DNA of 64,000 nt, from the NCBI RefSeq assembly GCF_000293805.1, contig NZ_AMBZ01000004.1, forward strand, positions 393,001 to 457,000. Reading direction: 5' to 3'. This document shows positions 18,310 to 27,113 of this stretch, piece by piece. Under the pieces are notes generated by a model that saw only the letters and a program-made list of their open reading frames with translations, searched no databases and was not told where the DNA came from. This DNA comes from Paenibacillus alvei DSM 29 (GTDB taxonomy: Bacteria > Bacillota > Bacilli > Paenibacillales > Paenibacillaceae). The translations under genes were made by a program, and so were the position numbers. Positions within the stretch are counted from its first letter, which is position 1; each line of letters begins with the position of its first letter.

Positions 18310-19625
18310 ACTGTTCAGAGGTGATGGAACTTATGCAGCGGAGATTGGATGGAGACATAAACGATACGGAACAGCGCCTTCTGACTGAGCATATTAACCA
18401 TTGCCCCGCCTGTAGTGAAATGGCTGAGCGATTGGAACGGCTCCATATGGAATTAGTTCAGCTGCCTAAGGTCGAGCCTAAATTCAGCCTAGTAGATGCA
18501 ATTATGCCTACGCTTGATTTCATAGATCGAGACGAACAGTTGGCTGCGGTCGAATCAAATGTAGAACCTTATCCGCATGAGATGAAGGCAGTGAGCCCAG
18601 TAACGAACGGTAAGTCCGAAAAGGAACGTATCGATAAGGATCGTTCACAGCCTCAGGCTGCTCAGCGGTGGTTCGAACGAATCCGTTGGCGTGCAACAAG
18701 CGCTGTCGTAGCAGCGGGGCTTGTGCTAGGACTGTTTATTGTGAATTTCAAGCCGCCTACAGTCGAACAGGCTGGGGACTTTGGCGAGCTGGGAAAAGAG
18801 CAATTGATGCAATCAGAAGCGATGGATGAATCACATGGCCCTCAAGAAACCAAATCGGACTCTAGTTCGCCGGTGAAGGAGAAGCCAGCGAATAACGATC
18901 CACAGAACAATCAGCCTGACTCTTCTGCCTATAAAGCGCCGGATGGAACGGAAAATAAGGATCTTAAGGCGTCAGAACAAGGTGTTCAGGAATATAAGGC
19001 AGGCTCCGCGGCTCGGGAAAGTTCGAAGACAGAGGCAGATTCTAAAGGTAAGTCATCTCGTCGGCAAAAGGAGCGAGAGATAGCCTCAACAGATCAACCC
19101 CCTGTAAAAGGCGGACAGCCGAAAACGGATCTGGATAAGGGCAAGGTTCCAGCTAAACAAGAGGGCAAGAAGGAAGATGCTAAGAAAGATCAGTTGCAAA
19201 AAGATACAAAACAGACTCCGGCAGAAGATCCGCCGAAAGAAGATACAAATCAGGTTCAAAATGATAATGGTTCAACTGAGGAGAAGCAGGTCAACAGCTT
19301 AGTTGGTCCTCCTTCGATTACGTCCACGGCTGAAGCAACGGCACCGAACGGCAGCCTTATGGCGACTTGGGACAATGGGCAGTTACTGTTGTATAAGTTA
19401 ACTGGACAGGAACGTACCAAGCTGCAGACAATTGCACTGGCAGATAAGCCAACAGAGCTTTTATGGTCTGCTGATAGCTCGAAGCTGACGATTGTGACCG
19501 CAGCGGAAGATGGAAAGTCAGTTAAGCAGCAATATGAGCTGAAGAACGAATCGCTCGAACTGGTTAAGGATACTGAAAATCAGGAAGAGCGAGAAGTGAT
19601 CGAGGGTTCCGTTCAGCAGCAGTAA
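18306..19625 (+). CDS. Membrane-bound zinc-finger anti-sigma factor
   Basis: 439 residues. The N-terminal anti-sigma zinc domain has H-x3-C-x2-C (H-I-N-H-C-P-A-C), followed by a leucine-rich helix. A single membrane segment lies near residues 135-150 (A-V-V-A-A-G-L-V-L-G-L-F-I-V). Outside is a very long, highly charged Lys/Glu/Gln/Asp/Ser/Pro-rich region of about 180 residues with no obvious fold, then a C-terminal ~95-residue segment with beta-strand-like content. The zinc domain should hold the adjacent ECF sigma factor until a cell-envelope signal triggers release. The disordered outer region is unusually long and is a likely site for regulated proteolysis. Confidence 0.85.
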   Translation: MNCSEVMELMQRRLDGDINDTEQRLLTEHINHCPACSEMAERLERLHMELVQLPKVEPKFSLVDAIMPTLDFIDRDEQLAAVESNVEPYPHEMKAVSPVTNGKSEKERIDKDRSQPQAAQRWFERIRWRATSAVVAAGLVLGLFIVNFKPPTVEQAGDFGELGKEQLMQSEAMDESHGPQETKSDSSSPVKEKPANNDPQNNQPDSSAYKAPDGTENKDLKASEQGVQEYKAGSAARESSKTEADSKGKSSRRQKEREIASTDQPPVKGGQPKTDLDKGKVPAKQEGKKEDAKKDQLQKDTKQTPAEDPPKEDTNQVQNDNGSTEEKQVNSLVGPPSITSTAEATAPNGSLMATWDNGQLLLYKLTGQERTKLQTIALADKPTELLWSADSSKLTIVTAAEDGKSVKQQYELKNESLELVKDTENQEEREVIEGSVQQQ

Positions 19626-19783
19626 TAAAAAGGGCAGACATGCAGGGCGTTGATGCACACATTAGTAAGGCCTTGCGTATATTATAATATCAGGATGACA
19701 GCAAAGCTTTCCCGTACGTCGAATGACCATTTGTGCGAAGTTTCTAGAGCTTCGTGGCAAATGTTTATTATAGATGTTAGGGG

Positions 19784-19832
19784 ACAAAGGGACTCGCGCA
19801 ACAGAGATGTTGTGCAAGTCCCTTTGTTTTTG
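19784..19832 (+). terminator. Terminator between anti-sigma gene and holA
   Basis: ACAAAGGGACTCGCGCAAC pairs (one G-T, one mismatch) with GTTGTGCAAGTCCCTTTGT across a 6-nt loop, followed by five T. The remainder of the 260-bp gap holds a possible TTGTTT-N16-TATGAT promoter at 19824-19851 for holA. Confidence 0.75.
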
Positions 19833-19885
19833 CAGCAAAGTCTGCTATGATGAGGTTCGTTATATCGTGAGGGGAGGGTAGCAAC

Positions 19886-20938
19886 ATGGTGGATATTAAA
19901 GCAGCCGTCAAGGAAATTAAGCGCGGCTTCCCGCGCCCTATCTATATTCTGTACGGTACGGAAAAATATCGAATTCAGGAATTCGTTCAATTTTTAATAG
20001 AGCATACCGTGGATGAAGAAAATCGTGAATTAGCCATTATGAAGATGGATACTTCTGAATTTCCAGTGGAGGCAGTCGTAGCAGAGGCGGAGACGATGCC
20101 GTTCCTAGTTCAGCGCAAAATCATTCTTGTCAAGGATCAGACGGTGTTCGCATCAGGCAAGGATGGCAAGATTGAGCATCAGACCGAACGCTTGCTGGAG
20201 TATATGGATAATCCGATGGATACGAGCATTGTAGTATTCCTTGTCCAAGCGGACAAGCTGGATGAGCGAAAGAAAACGGTCAAGAAAGCAAAGACCGCAG
20301 GGGCGGTGCTGCCTTTCTTGCCGCTTAGTGCAGATGAGCTGATTTTATGGGTTCGCAAGGAAGCGGAGAAGCACGGATGCGCCATAGAGGATGAGGCCGT
20401 ACGAACCGTTCTGAACAATGCTGGAACGAATTTGCAAACCCTGTCGGCCGAAATTGAAAAGTGCTGCTTGTTCACTGGGACAGGCAGAACAGTAGTCGTA
20501 GATACGGTCCACTCTTTAATTGCTAAAAATACGGAGCAGAATGTATTTCAACTCGTCGAGGACATTATTAAGCGGCGGGCGGATCGTGCGCTCGATACGC
20601 TGCATGAATTGTTGAAGCAGAAGGAAGAGCCCATTAAAATTATGGCGCTTATCGTGCGTCAGTTGCGGATTATGGTACAGGTGAAGGAATTGACGAGCCG
20701 CAGCTTCAGTCAGCAGCAGGCAGCTTCTCAGCTCGGAATGCATCCGTATGCGGTCAAAATGGCTTATGAGCAAGCGCGTGACTATGATAGCAATATGCTG
20801 ACAAAGTGGATTGCAGAGGCGGCAGAGCTTGATTATGAAATGAAATCAGGTCAAGTGGAAAAAACATTGGGCTTAGAGCTGTTTATTATGCGGATGTCGA
20901 AAGGAATAACAAGAATACAAAAAGAAACCAGAAGATGA
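19886..20938 (+). CDS. holA: DNA polymerase III subunit delta
   Basis: 350 residues. Clamp-loader delta subunit, which opens the beta clamp. N-terminal HolA motifs are I-Y-I-L-Y-G-T-E-K-Y and M-P-F-L-V-Q-R-K-I-I-L-V-K; the L-x-x-E-I-E-K pattern lies mid-protein, and the C-terminal collar helices include Q-L-G-M-H-P-Y-A-V-K-M-A. SD GAGGGG is before ATG 19886. Placed between comEC and rpsT as in B. subtilis (yqeN). The stop codon lies inside the shared bidirectional terminator stem. Confidence 0.94.
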   Translation: MVDIKAAVKEIKRGFPRPIYILYGTEKYRIQEFVQFLIEHTVDEENRELAIMKMDTSEFPVEAVVAEAETMPFLVQRKIILVKDQTVFASGKDGKIEHQTERLLEYMDNPMDTSIVVFLVQADKLDERKKTVKKAKTAGAVLPFLPLSADELILWVRKEAEKHGCAIEDEAVRTVLNNAGTNLQTLSAEIEKCCLFTGTGRTVVVDTVHSLIAKNTEQNVFQLVEDIIKRRADRALDTLHELLKQKEEPIKIMALIVRQLRIMVQVKELTSRSFSQQQAASQLGMHPYAVKMAYEQARDYDSNMLTKWIAEAAELDYEMKSGQVEKTLGLELFIMRMSKGITRIQKETRR

Positions 20939-20967
20939 ACGCCTAGGCGTTCATCTTCTGGTTTCTT
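20922..20967. terminator. Bidirectional terminator, perfect 46-nt palindrome
   Basis: A 23-bp perfect inverted repeat with no loop bases, centred between 20944 and 20945, flanked by A-rich sequence on the left and T-rich on the right. It serves convergent holA (plus) and rpsT (minus). The holA stop codon (20936-20938) is within the left arm. Confidence 0.85.
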
Positions 20968-20998
20968 CGCTTCTAGCTAAGTATGAAAAGGCTCGGGC

Positions 20999-21271
20999 TT
21001 ACGCTTGCGCAAGCAGAGCGTTCAATTTCGTTGCCAAGCGAGACTTTTTGCGGGAAGCCGCGTTTTTGTGTACCAAGCCTTTTGTCACAGCTTTATCCAA
21101 TTTCTTGGAAGCCAAAGCGACAGCAGCTTTAGCTGTTTCTGCTTCGTTGTTCGCCAAAGCAGTGTCAGCTGCTTTAACAGCTGTGCGAAGTGCAGATTTT
21201 TGAGAAGCGTTCAACAGACGGCGCTTGTCGTTTGTTTTAACGCGTTTAACAGCGGATTTAATGTTTGGCAT
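20999..21271 (-). CDS. rpsT: 30S ribosomal protein bS20
   Basis: 90 residues starting [11 protein letters not shown]. Lys/Ala/Arg-rich, all-helical profile of S20, binding 16S rRNA. ATG at 21271 has a strong SD (GGAGGTG). A longer in-frame start at 21304 gives an extension foreign to the family. Convergent with holA. Confidence 0.96.
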   Translation of the reverse strand: MPNIKSAVKRVKTNDKRRLLNASQKSALRTAVKAADTALANNEAETAKAAVALASKKLDKAVTKGLVHKNAASRKKSRLATKLNALLAQA

Positions 21272-21354
21272 TGCTTTCACCTCCGTTGCATCGTAGTGCG
21301 ACAACAGAATCCAATTCCCTCGTTCATAAGAAAAATAGATTCACAACTTAAAGT

Positions 21355-21383
21355 ATTCTATCACGCTACAATTCAAAAAGCAA
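21355..21383 (-). promoter_or_regulatory. Sigma-A promoter for rpsT
   Basis: On the minus strand TTGCTT (21383-21378), 17-nt spacer, TAGAAT (21360-21355). About 84 nt upstream of the rpsT start, leaving room for a leader. Confidence 0.6.
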
Positions 21384-21475
21384 TACATTTGCCACGTTGG
21401 TATTGGGATTAGCCTTGAAATGGACGGGGATGTTCAACGGTCTGTCACCGTTCTGCTCGGTACGCTTTATCATTC

Positions 21476-21504
21476 GCATAAGAAACGTCTCTATGAGCAA
21501 AATA
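21476..21504 (+). promoter_or_regulatory. Possible forespore (sigma-G/F) promoter of gpr
   Basis: GCATA at 21476-21480, 17-nt spacer, CAAAATA at 21498-21504, 40 nt before the gpr start. It resembles sigma-G elements (GNATR and CATNNTA) with one mismatch in the -10. In B. subtilis gpr is transcribed in the forespore. Confidence 0.45.
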
Positions 21505-21543
21505 CAGGTTAGGAAATGATGTGCGATATGGGAGGAGTTTACC

Positions 21544-22545
21544 ATGACAGTAGATTTGAATTCGTATTCAGTTCGAACCGATTTAGCACTCGAATCAAGA
21601 GAAATTGCCCAGCCGGACAGTACGATCCCGATACCTGGTGTATCCGAAGAAGTGGAGGATGTACGTGGAATTAAGGTGACAAAGATACATGTCCAGACCG
21701 AAGAGGGCTCCCGTGCAATTGGTCGCCTGCCAGGACGGTATATTACGATTGAAGTACCCGGTTTGCGGCGTAAGGACAGCCAGCTCCAGGATCGCGTAAC
21801 AACCAAGTTCGCTCAGCTGTTCGAAGGTTTCTTGGGTGAAGTCGGGTTGAATAAAGACTCCAAGGCGCTCATCGTTGGACTCGGGAATTGGAATGTAACA
21901 CCGGACGCTCTAGGGCCTCTAGTCGTAGAAAACGTACTCGTTACTCGCCATTACTTCGAAATTATGCCGGATCAAGTGAGTCCTGGATACCGAGAAGTCA
22001 GTGCGGTTGCACCTGGTGTACTCGGGGTAACTGGGATCGAGTCGAGCGAAATCGTGCAAGGGATTGTGGAGCGGACGAAGCCAGATGTGATCATTGCAAT
22101 CGATGCCCTGGCATCCAAGGCGCTAGAACGGGTGAATACGACGATTCAGATTGCAGATATTGGCATTCACCCAGGCTCTGGTGTAGGCAATAAGCGCCGA
22201 GGATTGACGAAGGACATTCTCGGGATTCCATGCATTGCAATCGGGGTGCCGACGGTCTGCTATGCCTCAACAATTGTCAACAATGCAATTGATTATATGA
22301 AAGAGCATTTTAAGCAGGAAACGAACCATACAAGGGACATCCTTGGCATGCTGGATGATATTAGCGAGCAGGAACGATTAATGCTGGTTAAGGAAGTGCT
22401 TGAGCCGCTCGGTCATGATTTAGTCGTAACGCCGAAGGAAGTTGACGAGTTCATGGAGGATATGGCGAACATTATTGCAAGTGGGCTGAATGCGGCATTG
22501 CATGAGGCAGTCGATACAGATAATGTGAACGCGTATACGCATTAA
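21544..22545 (+). CDS. gpr: Spore germination protease GPR
   Basis: 333 residues. Cleaves small acid-soluble spore proteins at germination; made as a zymogen in the forespore and self-processed. The N-terminal R-T-D-L-A-L-E and the block V-G-L-G-N-W-N-V-T-P-D-A-L-G-P are family hallmarks, as is A-I-D-A-L-A-S-K. SD GGGAGGAG. Length is slightly below B. subtilis GPR. Shows the organism is a spore former. In B. subtilis spoIIP is the next gene; here it is 16 kb away. Confidence 0.96.
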   Translation: MTVDLNSYSVRTDLALESREIAQPDSTIPIPGVSEEVEDVRGIKVTKIHVQTEEGSRAIGRLPGRYITIEVPGLRRKDSQLQDRVTTKFAQLFEGFLGEVGLNKDSKALIVGLGNWNVTPDALGPLVVENVLVTRHYFEIMPDQVSPGYREVSAVAPGVLGVTGIESSEIVQGIVERTKPDVIIAIDALASKALERVNTTIQIADIGIHPGSGVGNKRRGLTKDILGIPCIAIGVPTVCYASTIVNNAIDYMKEHFKQETNHTRDILGMLDDISEQERLMLVKEVLEPLGHDLVVTPKEVDEFMEDMANIIASGLNAALHEAVDTDNVNAYTH

Positions 22546-22598
22546 GTCATCCACAAGTATGACGCGGTCATGCAACTAGAATAACGTCATGACAATAA

Positions 22599-22652
22599 CG
22601 AAAAAGATCGAGTTTTGGCCTCCTTCGTGTGACTGCACTCGATCTTTTCGCT
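22599..22652. terminator. Bidirectional terminator between gpr and the M23 peptidase gene
   Basis: CGAAAAAGATCGAGT (22599-22613) pairs with ACTCGATCTTTTCG (22637-22650), one bulged A, with T-runs on both strands. It serves convergent gpr and the minus-strand peptidase gene. Confidence 0.7.
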
Positions 22653-22752
22653 TGTTCTCTGACGTTCCTATTCGTCGTTCATTCTAAGAAGATACGAGAT
22701 CTCATTTCATAGAAGTTACATGATAAAGCGATAAGAGAGCATTCGCAGCTAC

Positions 22753-23784
22753 TTACTTCGTTGCGACTGCGCTTTGACCTGTAATCGTCTGGCCGTATAC
22801 AGGGTCAATCCCGCCCTCAAAACGAATTCGGATAGACATGCCTTCCTCAAACTGTGGTGTATCCGATACTTGGAAATGAATGTGAGGTTCACTTGAATTG
22901 CCTGAATTGCCGCACTCTCCTAACAGTTGGCCTTGCTTGACAACGTCGCCTTTTTTGACAACAACGCTGCCTTTCTTGAAATGAGCAAGCATGCTGTATT
23001 CCCCGTTGCCATGATCAATGACCACATAATTCCCCGCCATATCTTTCTCGTTTGGTACGCCAACGGGATCATTGTCTACAATATTATTCTCTACTCGAAC
23101 GACGGTGCCATCCCGTGGTGCTACTACTGGCTGACCGAATGCGTAGTAGCTTTCGTTCTTGGACGGATCTCCCTCATAGCTCAACCCACCGCGCGCAATG
23201 ACGAGGTCATAGGCGTAACGTTCCCCAAGAGAAGCGTAGTGATAATTCACGAATTCATTATTACCACCCCAGAATACCAGCCACTCACCTGTAAACGGGG
23301 GCTTATACGCCTGCTTTGTCGGGTGATGATCGGATTCCCATTGGAGAAGAGGGTACATCTGCAGCGACACGATTTCGTTATTCGCAATTCCGGTTTGAAT
23401 GCCACGCAGTCCGGTCGAATCCGTCCACACATATGATTCAATGCCGCCTAAGCTTTTGCGGGCGATAAGCGTCGGCTTCTCTCCCTTTTTCCATAGCGCT
23501 TGAAGCAGCTTCGGGAGGTAGCCTTCAGGGACTTTTTCCATAAGCTCCTTGGAAAAATAACGGTACATATGCGAGCCATCCGGCTTTTGGATCCATTGTT
23601 CGATTAACTCAGACGTCAGTTGATTTTTGGAATACGATTGGTCAGATACAATAGTTCCGGCAGTTTTCGTCATATGTTCCGTTCTTATCCCTTCTTTATA
23701 CTCAGCTTCGACAGTAAATGGGTATGTCATGCTGATTGCTAAACATGCGGTCAGAAAAACTATCCTGCCTTTTGATTGTTTCAT
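22753..23784 (-). CDS. Secreted M23-family peptidase-like protein
   Basis: 343 residues with an N-terminal signal sequence (K-Q-S-K-G-R then a hydrophobic core, cut near V-E-A). The C-terminal half is an M23 LytM-like domain: N-Y-H and Y-A-Y-D (about residue 185-195), A-P-R-D-G-T-V-V, V-I-D-H-G-N-G-E-Y-S-M-L-A-H, and H-I-H-F-Q near the end. Active members cut peptidoglycan cross-links. The first zinc ligand is not in the classical H-x3-D context, so activity is uncertain. The N-terminal ~130 residues have no recognised domain. Lies at the left edge of accessory island 1. Confidence 0.8.
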   Translation of the reverse strand: MKQSKGRIVFLTACLAISMTYPFTVEAEYKEGIRTEHMTKTAGTIVSDQSYSKNQLTSELIEQWIQKPDGSHMYRYFSKELMEKVPEGYLPKLLQALWKKGEKPTLIARKSLGGIESYVWTDSTGLRGIQTGIANNEIVSLQMYPLLQWESDHHPTKQAYKPPFTGEWLVFWGGNNEFVNYHYASLGERYAYDLVIARGGLSYEGDPSKNESYYAFGQPVVAPRDGTVVRVENNIVDNDPVGVPNEKDMAGNYVVIDHGNGEYSMLAHFKKGSVVVKKGDVVKQGQLLGECGNSGNSSEPHIHFQVSDTPQFEEGMSIRIRFEGGIDPVYGQTITGQSAVATK

Positions 23785-24041
23785 TTCTAATCTTCCTTTC
23801 CCATTAGCATAAATTGATGTTTTAGATTGCGATGAACTTACCTGCTTTAATTGTAGGAAACGAAGTTAAACGGAATGGAAACAGAAGTTCATGCCAACCT
23901 TAATTATTCAGTATTTTCCACTTCATTTGGACGGACAGTTAAGGTTCCGTTAAGAAAGTGGAGATAAGGGGGACAAATAGATGTGATAAAATGAACGCAT
24001 TGATCGGAAGATAATTTACGCTGCGAATGGAGATGAATAAC

Positions 24042-24821
24042 ATGGATTTGCATGAGGCGCGCATTCTCATCGTTGAGGATGAGAATGCGCTTAGCAAAAT
24101 GGTTCGAGCCGTGTTACATAAAGAAGGTATGGAGTACATAACTTGTATCACGACGGGGGAAGAGGCCATCTGCCATATAGAGAAGGAAGCGGTTGACCTG
24201 ATTATATTAGATGTTATGCTCCCAGGGAAAAGCGGGTTTGAAATCGCCCCGTTTATCCGCCAGAAGTGTGACGCCCCGATTATATTTGTGACCTCCAGGA
24301 CGACGGATTTGGATAAGTTGACCGGGTTTGCGCTCGGAGGGGACGATTATGTAGCAAAGCCGTTCAATCCATTGGAGCTGGCGGCACGAACCAAGGCTTT
24401 ATTGCGGCGTTATATGTCCAAAAAAGGGGAGACAGAGAAAGTTGTGCCTGCATTGCCTGAAGATCACGTATATCGATATGGTGATGTTCAATTGGATGCG
24501 GCTGCCGGTGAGCTTCGCGTCAAGGGTAAAGTCGTCGATTGTCCCGCGATGGTATTTCAATTGCTGCTGTTCTTTTGCAAGCACCCGAACCGGATTTTTT
24601 CGAAATCGGAATTGTATGAGCGGGTATGGGGCCATGATTCCCTGAGCGATGATAATACCGTTATGGTGCATGTTCATCGAATCCGAGAGCGCATCGAGAT
24701 GCAACCGAGCAACCCGCGCCTGTTGATCACTGTCCGTGGACTCGGATATAAGCTTGTTCCGCCCGAAAAGGAAGAACTGGAACAAGGAGTGCATCTTTGT
24801 GAACGAGGAGATCAACAATGA
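24042..24821 (+). CDS. OmpR/PhoB-family response regulator
   Basis: About 259 residues from ATG 24042 (GGAG 9 nt upstream; ATG 24027 overlaps that SD). Receiver domain with the acidic pair E12-D13, phospho-acceptor D57 (L-I-I-L-D-V-M-L-P-G), a T-S switch and the K in V-A-K-P-F-N-P. The C-terminal winged helix ends R-G-L-G-Y-K-L. The stop overlaps the start of the sensor kinase (ATGA). Target genes unknown; the adjacent divergent M23 peptidase is a candidate by position. Confidence 0.93.
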   Translation: MDLHEARILIVEDENALSKMVRAVLHKEGMEYITCITTGEEAICHIEKEAVDLIILDVMLPGKSGFEIAPFIRQKCDAPIIFVTSRTTDLDKLTGFALGGDDYVAKPFNPLELAARTKALLRRYMSKKGETEKVVPALPEDHVYRYGDVQLDAAAGELRVKGKVVDCPAMVFQLLLFFCKHPNRIFSKSELYERVWGHDSLSDDNTVMVHVHRIRERIEMQPSNPRLLITVRGLGYKLVPPEKEELEQGVHLCERGDQQ

Positions 24822-26581
24822 AGACGGGAAAGAGGCTGGCATGGCATTACGGTTGGCAGTGGGTCTTTATTGGGGCAATATTGTTAACTGCGGTATTGTT
24901 TGCGTTTATTTGGATAACTGATCGCGTAACCGAATTGGAATTAAATCGCAACTTCATGAGGCATGGCTGGGAATTGGTTTCTAGGTCGATTTCGGTCGAT
25001 GAAGATGGGAAAATATCTCTGGATGAAGAAATACTGAGGAAAGTGGATATGGTCGGGGGATGGATGCAAATTGTAAATGAGAAGGGAGATGTCATCAAGT
25101 CATATGCGGCTCCTTCAAATGTGCCGACTCATTATGCTTCAGGAGAAATAATGGCCTATGTAGAAAAGAATTCTCCATTTCCTTATCATTTATCTTTATA
25201 TGTCACAGAGATTGGGCATGCAACGCTTACGGTATTGTTTGGTACTGATTCTGCCCAGGATCAACTGCTGGATCGTTGGTTGGCGGCTAGAGAGAAGGGG
25301 ACTGAGCAATCCTTCAAGGAGGCCGATCAATTACTAAGCGACCAACAGGCATGGGTACAGCTAATAGATGCCGATGGGCGTGAACTCAAATCATGGCAGA
25401 AGCCTGTAGAAGAGCCGTCTCGGTATGAAGTTTCAGACATCGGTCTTCGAAGCGTTTACCCTGAACGTTATGGATGGATTCTTACTTATCGTTACATGCC
25501 AGATACGAAAGAAACGTGGCTGATGCATCGGCCTCCTACATTTGGCTCATCGATTGACGTTGCTGGATTCATTGTAGATAGCCCAATGCAATTGATTTGG
25601 ATTGCTGCTGCGGCTGTTATTATGTTTATGATCGTTGTTTTTATCGGCATGGCATGGTGGCAGAGCGCGCGGCTGGCAAGGCCGCTTCAGCATATTATGC
25701 TGTGGATGAGGCGAATTGAGCTTGGCAAGTATGAAGAACCTTCTAATTTCAAGGGCATGCCGTTATCACAGCGGCAGAATGGAAAGATGAAGCGGAACTA
25801 CCGCATCTATGGCGATGTCATTGACAGCTTGCGGCGTATGGCAATTCGACTGGAAGAGGCGGATGAGGAGCGAAGGAAGCATGAAGTGCTTCGTGAAGAA
25901 TGGCTCGCGGGGGTATCACATGATATGAAGACACCGCTTGCGTCTATCATTGGCTATGCGCATCTTTTGAACGCGCCGCAGTACAACTGGAGTGAACAGG
26001 AAGTTGCCGAATACGCGGATATTATGAGGCAAAAAGCGGAGGTGATGGACGAACTTATTCAAGAATTGAATTTAACATATAGACTGCAGAGCAACAGTCT
26101 TCCGTTGCAATTAGAAGTCATGGATTTGAGAGACTGGCTGCAAAAGGAACTGGTGCATATCATGCCGCCCGAATATTCCGCAGGACGTATCAAATATTTA
26201 TATCCCCATCAAGAAGTATTATTTTCGATGGATCCGCGTTATTTTCGGCGCATGGTAGCTAATGTGTGCGTGAATGCATTTTTGCATAATTCGAAGGATA
26301 CGACATTGTGCATAAAACTACATATGGAAGGTAGCCGAATTGTACTCGTATTCGAGGATAATGGGAAAGGAATGGATAAACAGACACTAGGAAATTTATT
26401 TAATCGTTACTACCGCGGTACGTCTACAGATGAGTCTTCTTGTGGATCGGGACTTGGAATGGCGATTGCAAAACAATTGGCAGAAGCTCATGGAGGAACG
26501 GTGCTAGCCGAAAGTGAACTGGGGCGGGGGACGACCATTATGCTTTCATTTCCAAATGAGGCTATCCATCTAATCTCTTAA
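24818..26581 (+). CDS. Membrane sensor histidine kinase
   Basis: 587 residues. Two membrane segments (about 12-34 and 257-281) bracket an extracytoplasmic sensor region of about 220 residues with no recognised fold. A HAMP-like linker follows, then the HisKA box with phospho-acceptor His in G-V-S-H-D-M-K-T-P-L-A (about residue 368). The ATPase domain has the N box (N-V-C-V-N-A-F-L-H-N-S), G1 E-D-N-G-K-G-M and G2 G-S-G-L-G-M-A-I. Coupled to the response regulator by ATGA. Signal unknown. Confidence 0.93.
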   Translation: MKTGKRLAWHYGWQWVFIGAILLTAVLFAFIWITDRVTELELNRNFMRHGWELVSRSISVDEDGKISLDEEILRKVDMVGGWMQIVNEKGDVIKSYAAPSNVPTHYASGEIMAYVEKNSPFPYHLSLYVTEIGHATLTVLFGTDSAQDQLLDRWLAAREKGTEQSFKEADQLLSDQQAWVQLIDADGRELKSWQKPVEEPSRYEVSDIGLRSVYPERYGWILTYRYMPDTKETWLMHRPPTFGSSIDVAGFIVDSPMQLIWIAAAAVIMFMIVVFIGMAWWQSARLARPLQHIMLWMRRIELGKYEEPSNFKGMPLSQRQNGKMKRNYRIYGDVIDSLRRMAIRLEEADEERRKHEVLREEWLAGVSHDMKTPLASIIGYAHLLNAPQYNWSEQEVAEYADIMRQKAEVMDELIQELNLTYRLQSNSLPLQLEVMDLRDWLQKELVHIMPPEYSAGRIKYLYPHQEVLFSMDPRYFRRMVANVCVNAFLHNSKDTTLCIKLHMEGSRIVLVFEDNGKGMDKQTLGNLFNRYYRGTSTDESSCGSGLGMAIAKQLAEAHGGTVLAESELGRGTTIMLSFPNEAIHLIS

Positions 26582-26689
26582 AGTAAAATAGGATTTCCGC
26601 ATAAATGTTCACTTGGGTTATCGATGATAGAACTGTGACCCGAGAGATGGACACTCAGAAGCAAATCCAAATGTTAAGCACTTATCGGA

Positions 26690-26833
26690 GACGAAAATAT
26701 CCTTCACTGCATTTACTTTCACAATACCGAACGATATCAGTGGACATTAAAGAAGATGACTCCTAATGAATATAGGAATCATCTTCTGACAGCGTAGTGT
26801 GTTTTTTAGTGTCCGTGTAAGGGTCACTGTTCA
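26690..26833 (+). pseudogene. IS3-family transposase relic: last codons plus terminal repeat
   Basis: Reading from 26723 gives N-T-E-R-Y-Q-W-T-L-K-K-M-T-P then N-E-Y-R-N-H-L-L-T-A and a stop at 26795-26797, the C-terminus of an IS3-family OrfB. It is closely similar to the end of the IS3 element at 49.4 kb (E-R-Y-Q-W-T-L-K-K-M-T-P-D-E). The relic ends with a terminal-repeat-like sequence at about 26809-26833 that resembles the inverted repeats of that element. The rest of the insertion sequence is gone. Confidence 0.8.
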
Positions 26834-27113
26834 GTTTTTTTATTATTTCGATGTAACGATCTATTGAAAATAACGGGGAAGAAAGGAGGATTTTAAGTTT
26901 TTTGAATTATTTTATGCATTATGGTATCTTTAAAAGGCTAAACTCCAAATACATATTTTTAAATATTTTCAATTATCCACGAATCGCTGCACGATGATTT
27001 AAGCATCCGCTCCCATTTGCATGGTTTCTAATACCGATCATTTTATTGCCCGCCTGTACCAATGACCAATGCTTCCATGTTCTTAATACATAGTTTGTAG
27101 AAAAGACGGATTG
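26834..27113. other. Non-coding stretch between insertion-sequence relics
   Basis: No credible gene. An isolated TTGAAT-N17-TATCTT promoter-like pair lies at 26902-26930, about 560 nt before the NRPS start; whether it drives the NRPS genes is unclear because the IS30 relic lies between. Confidence 0.4.
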
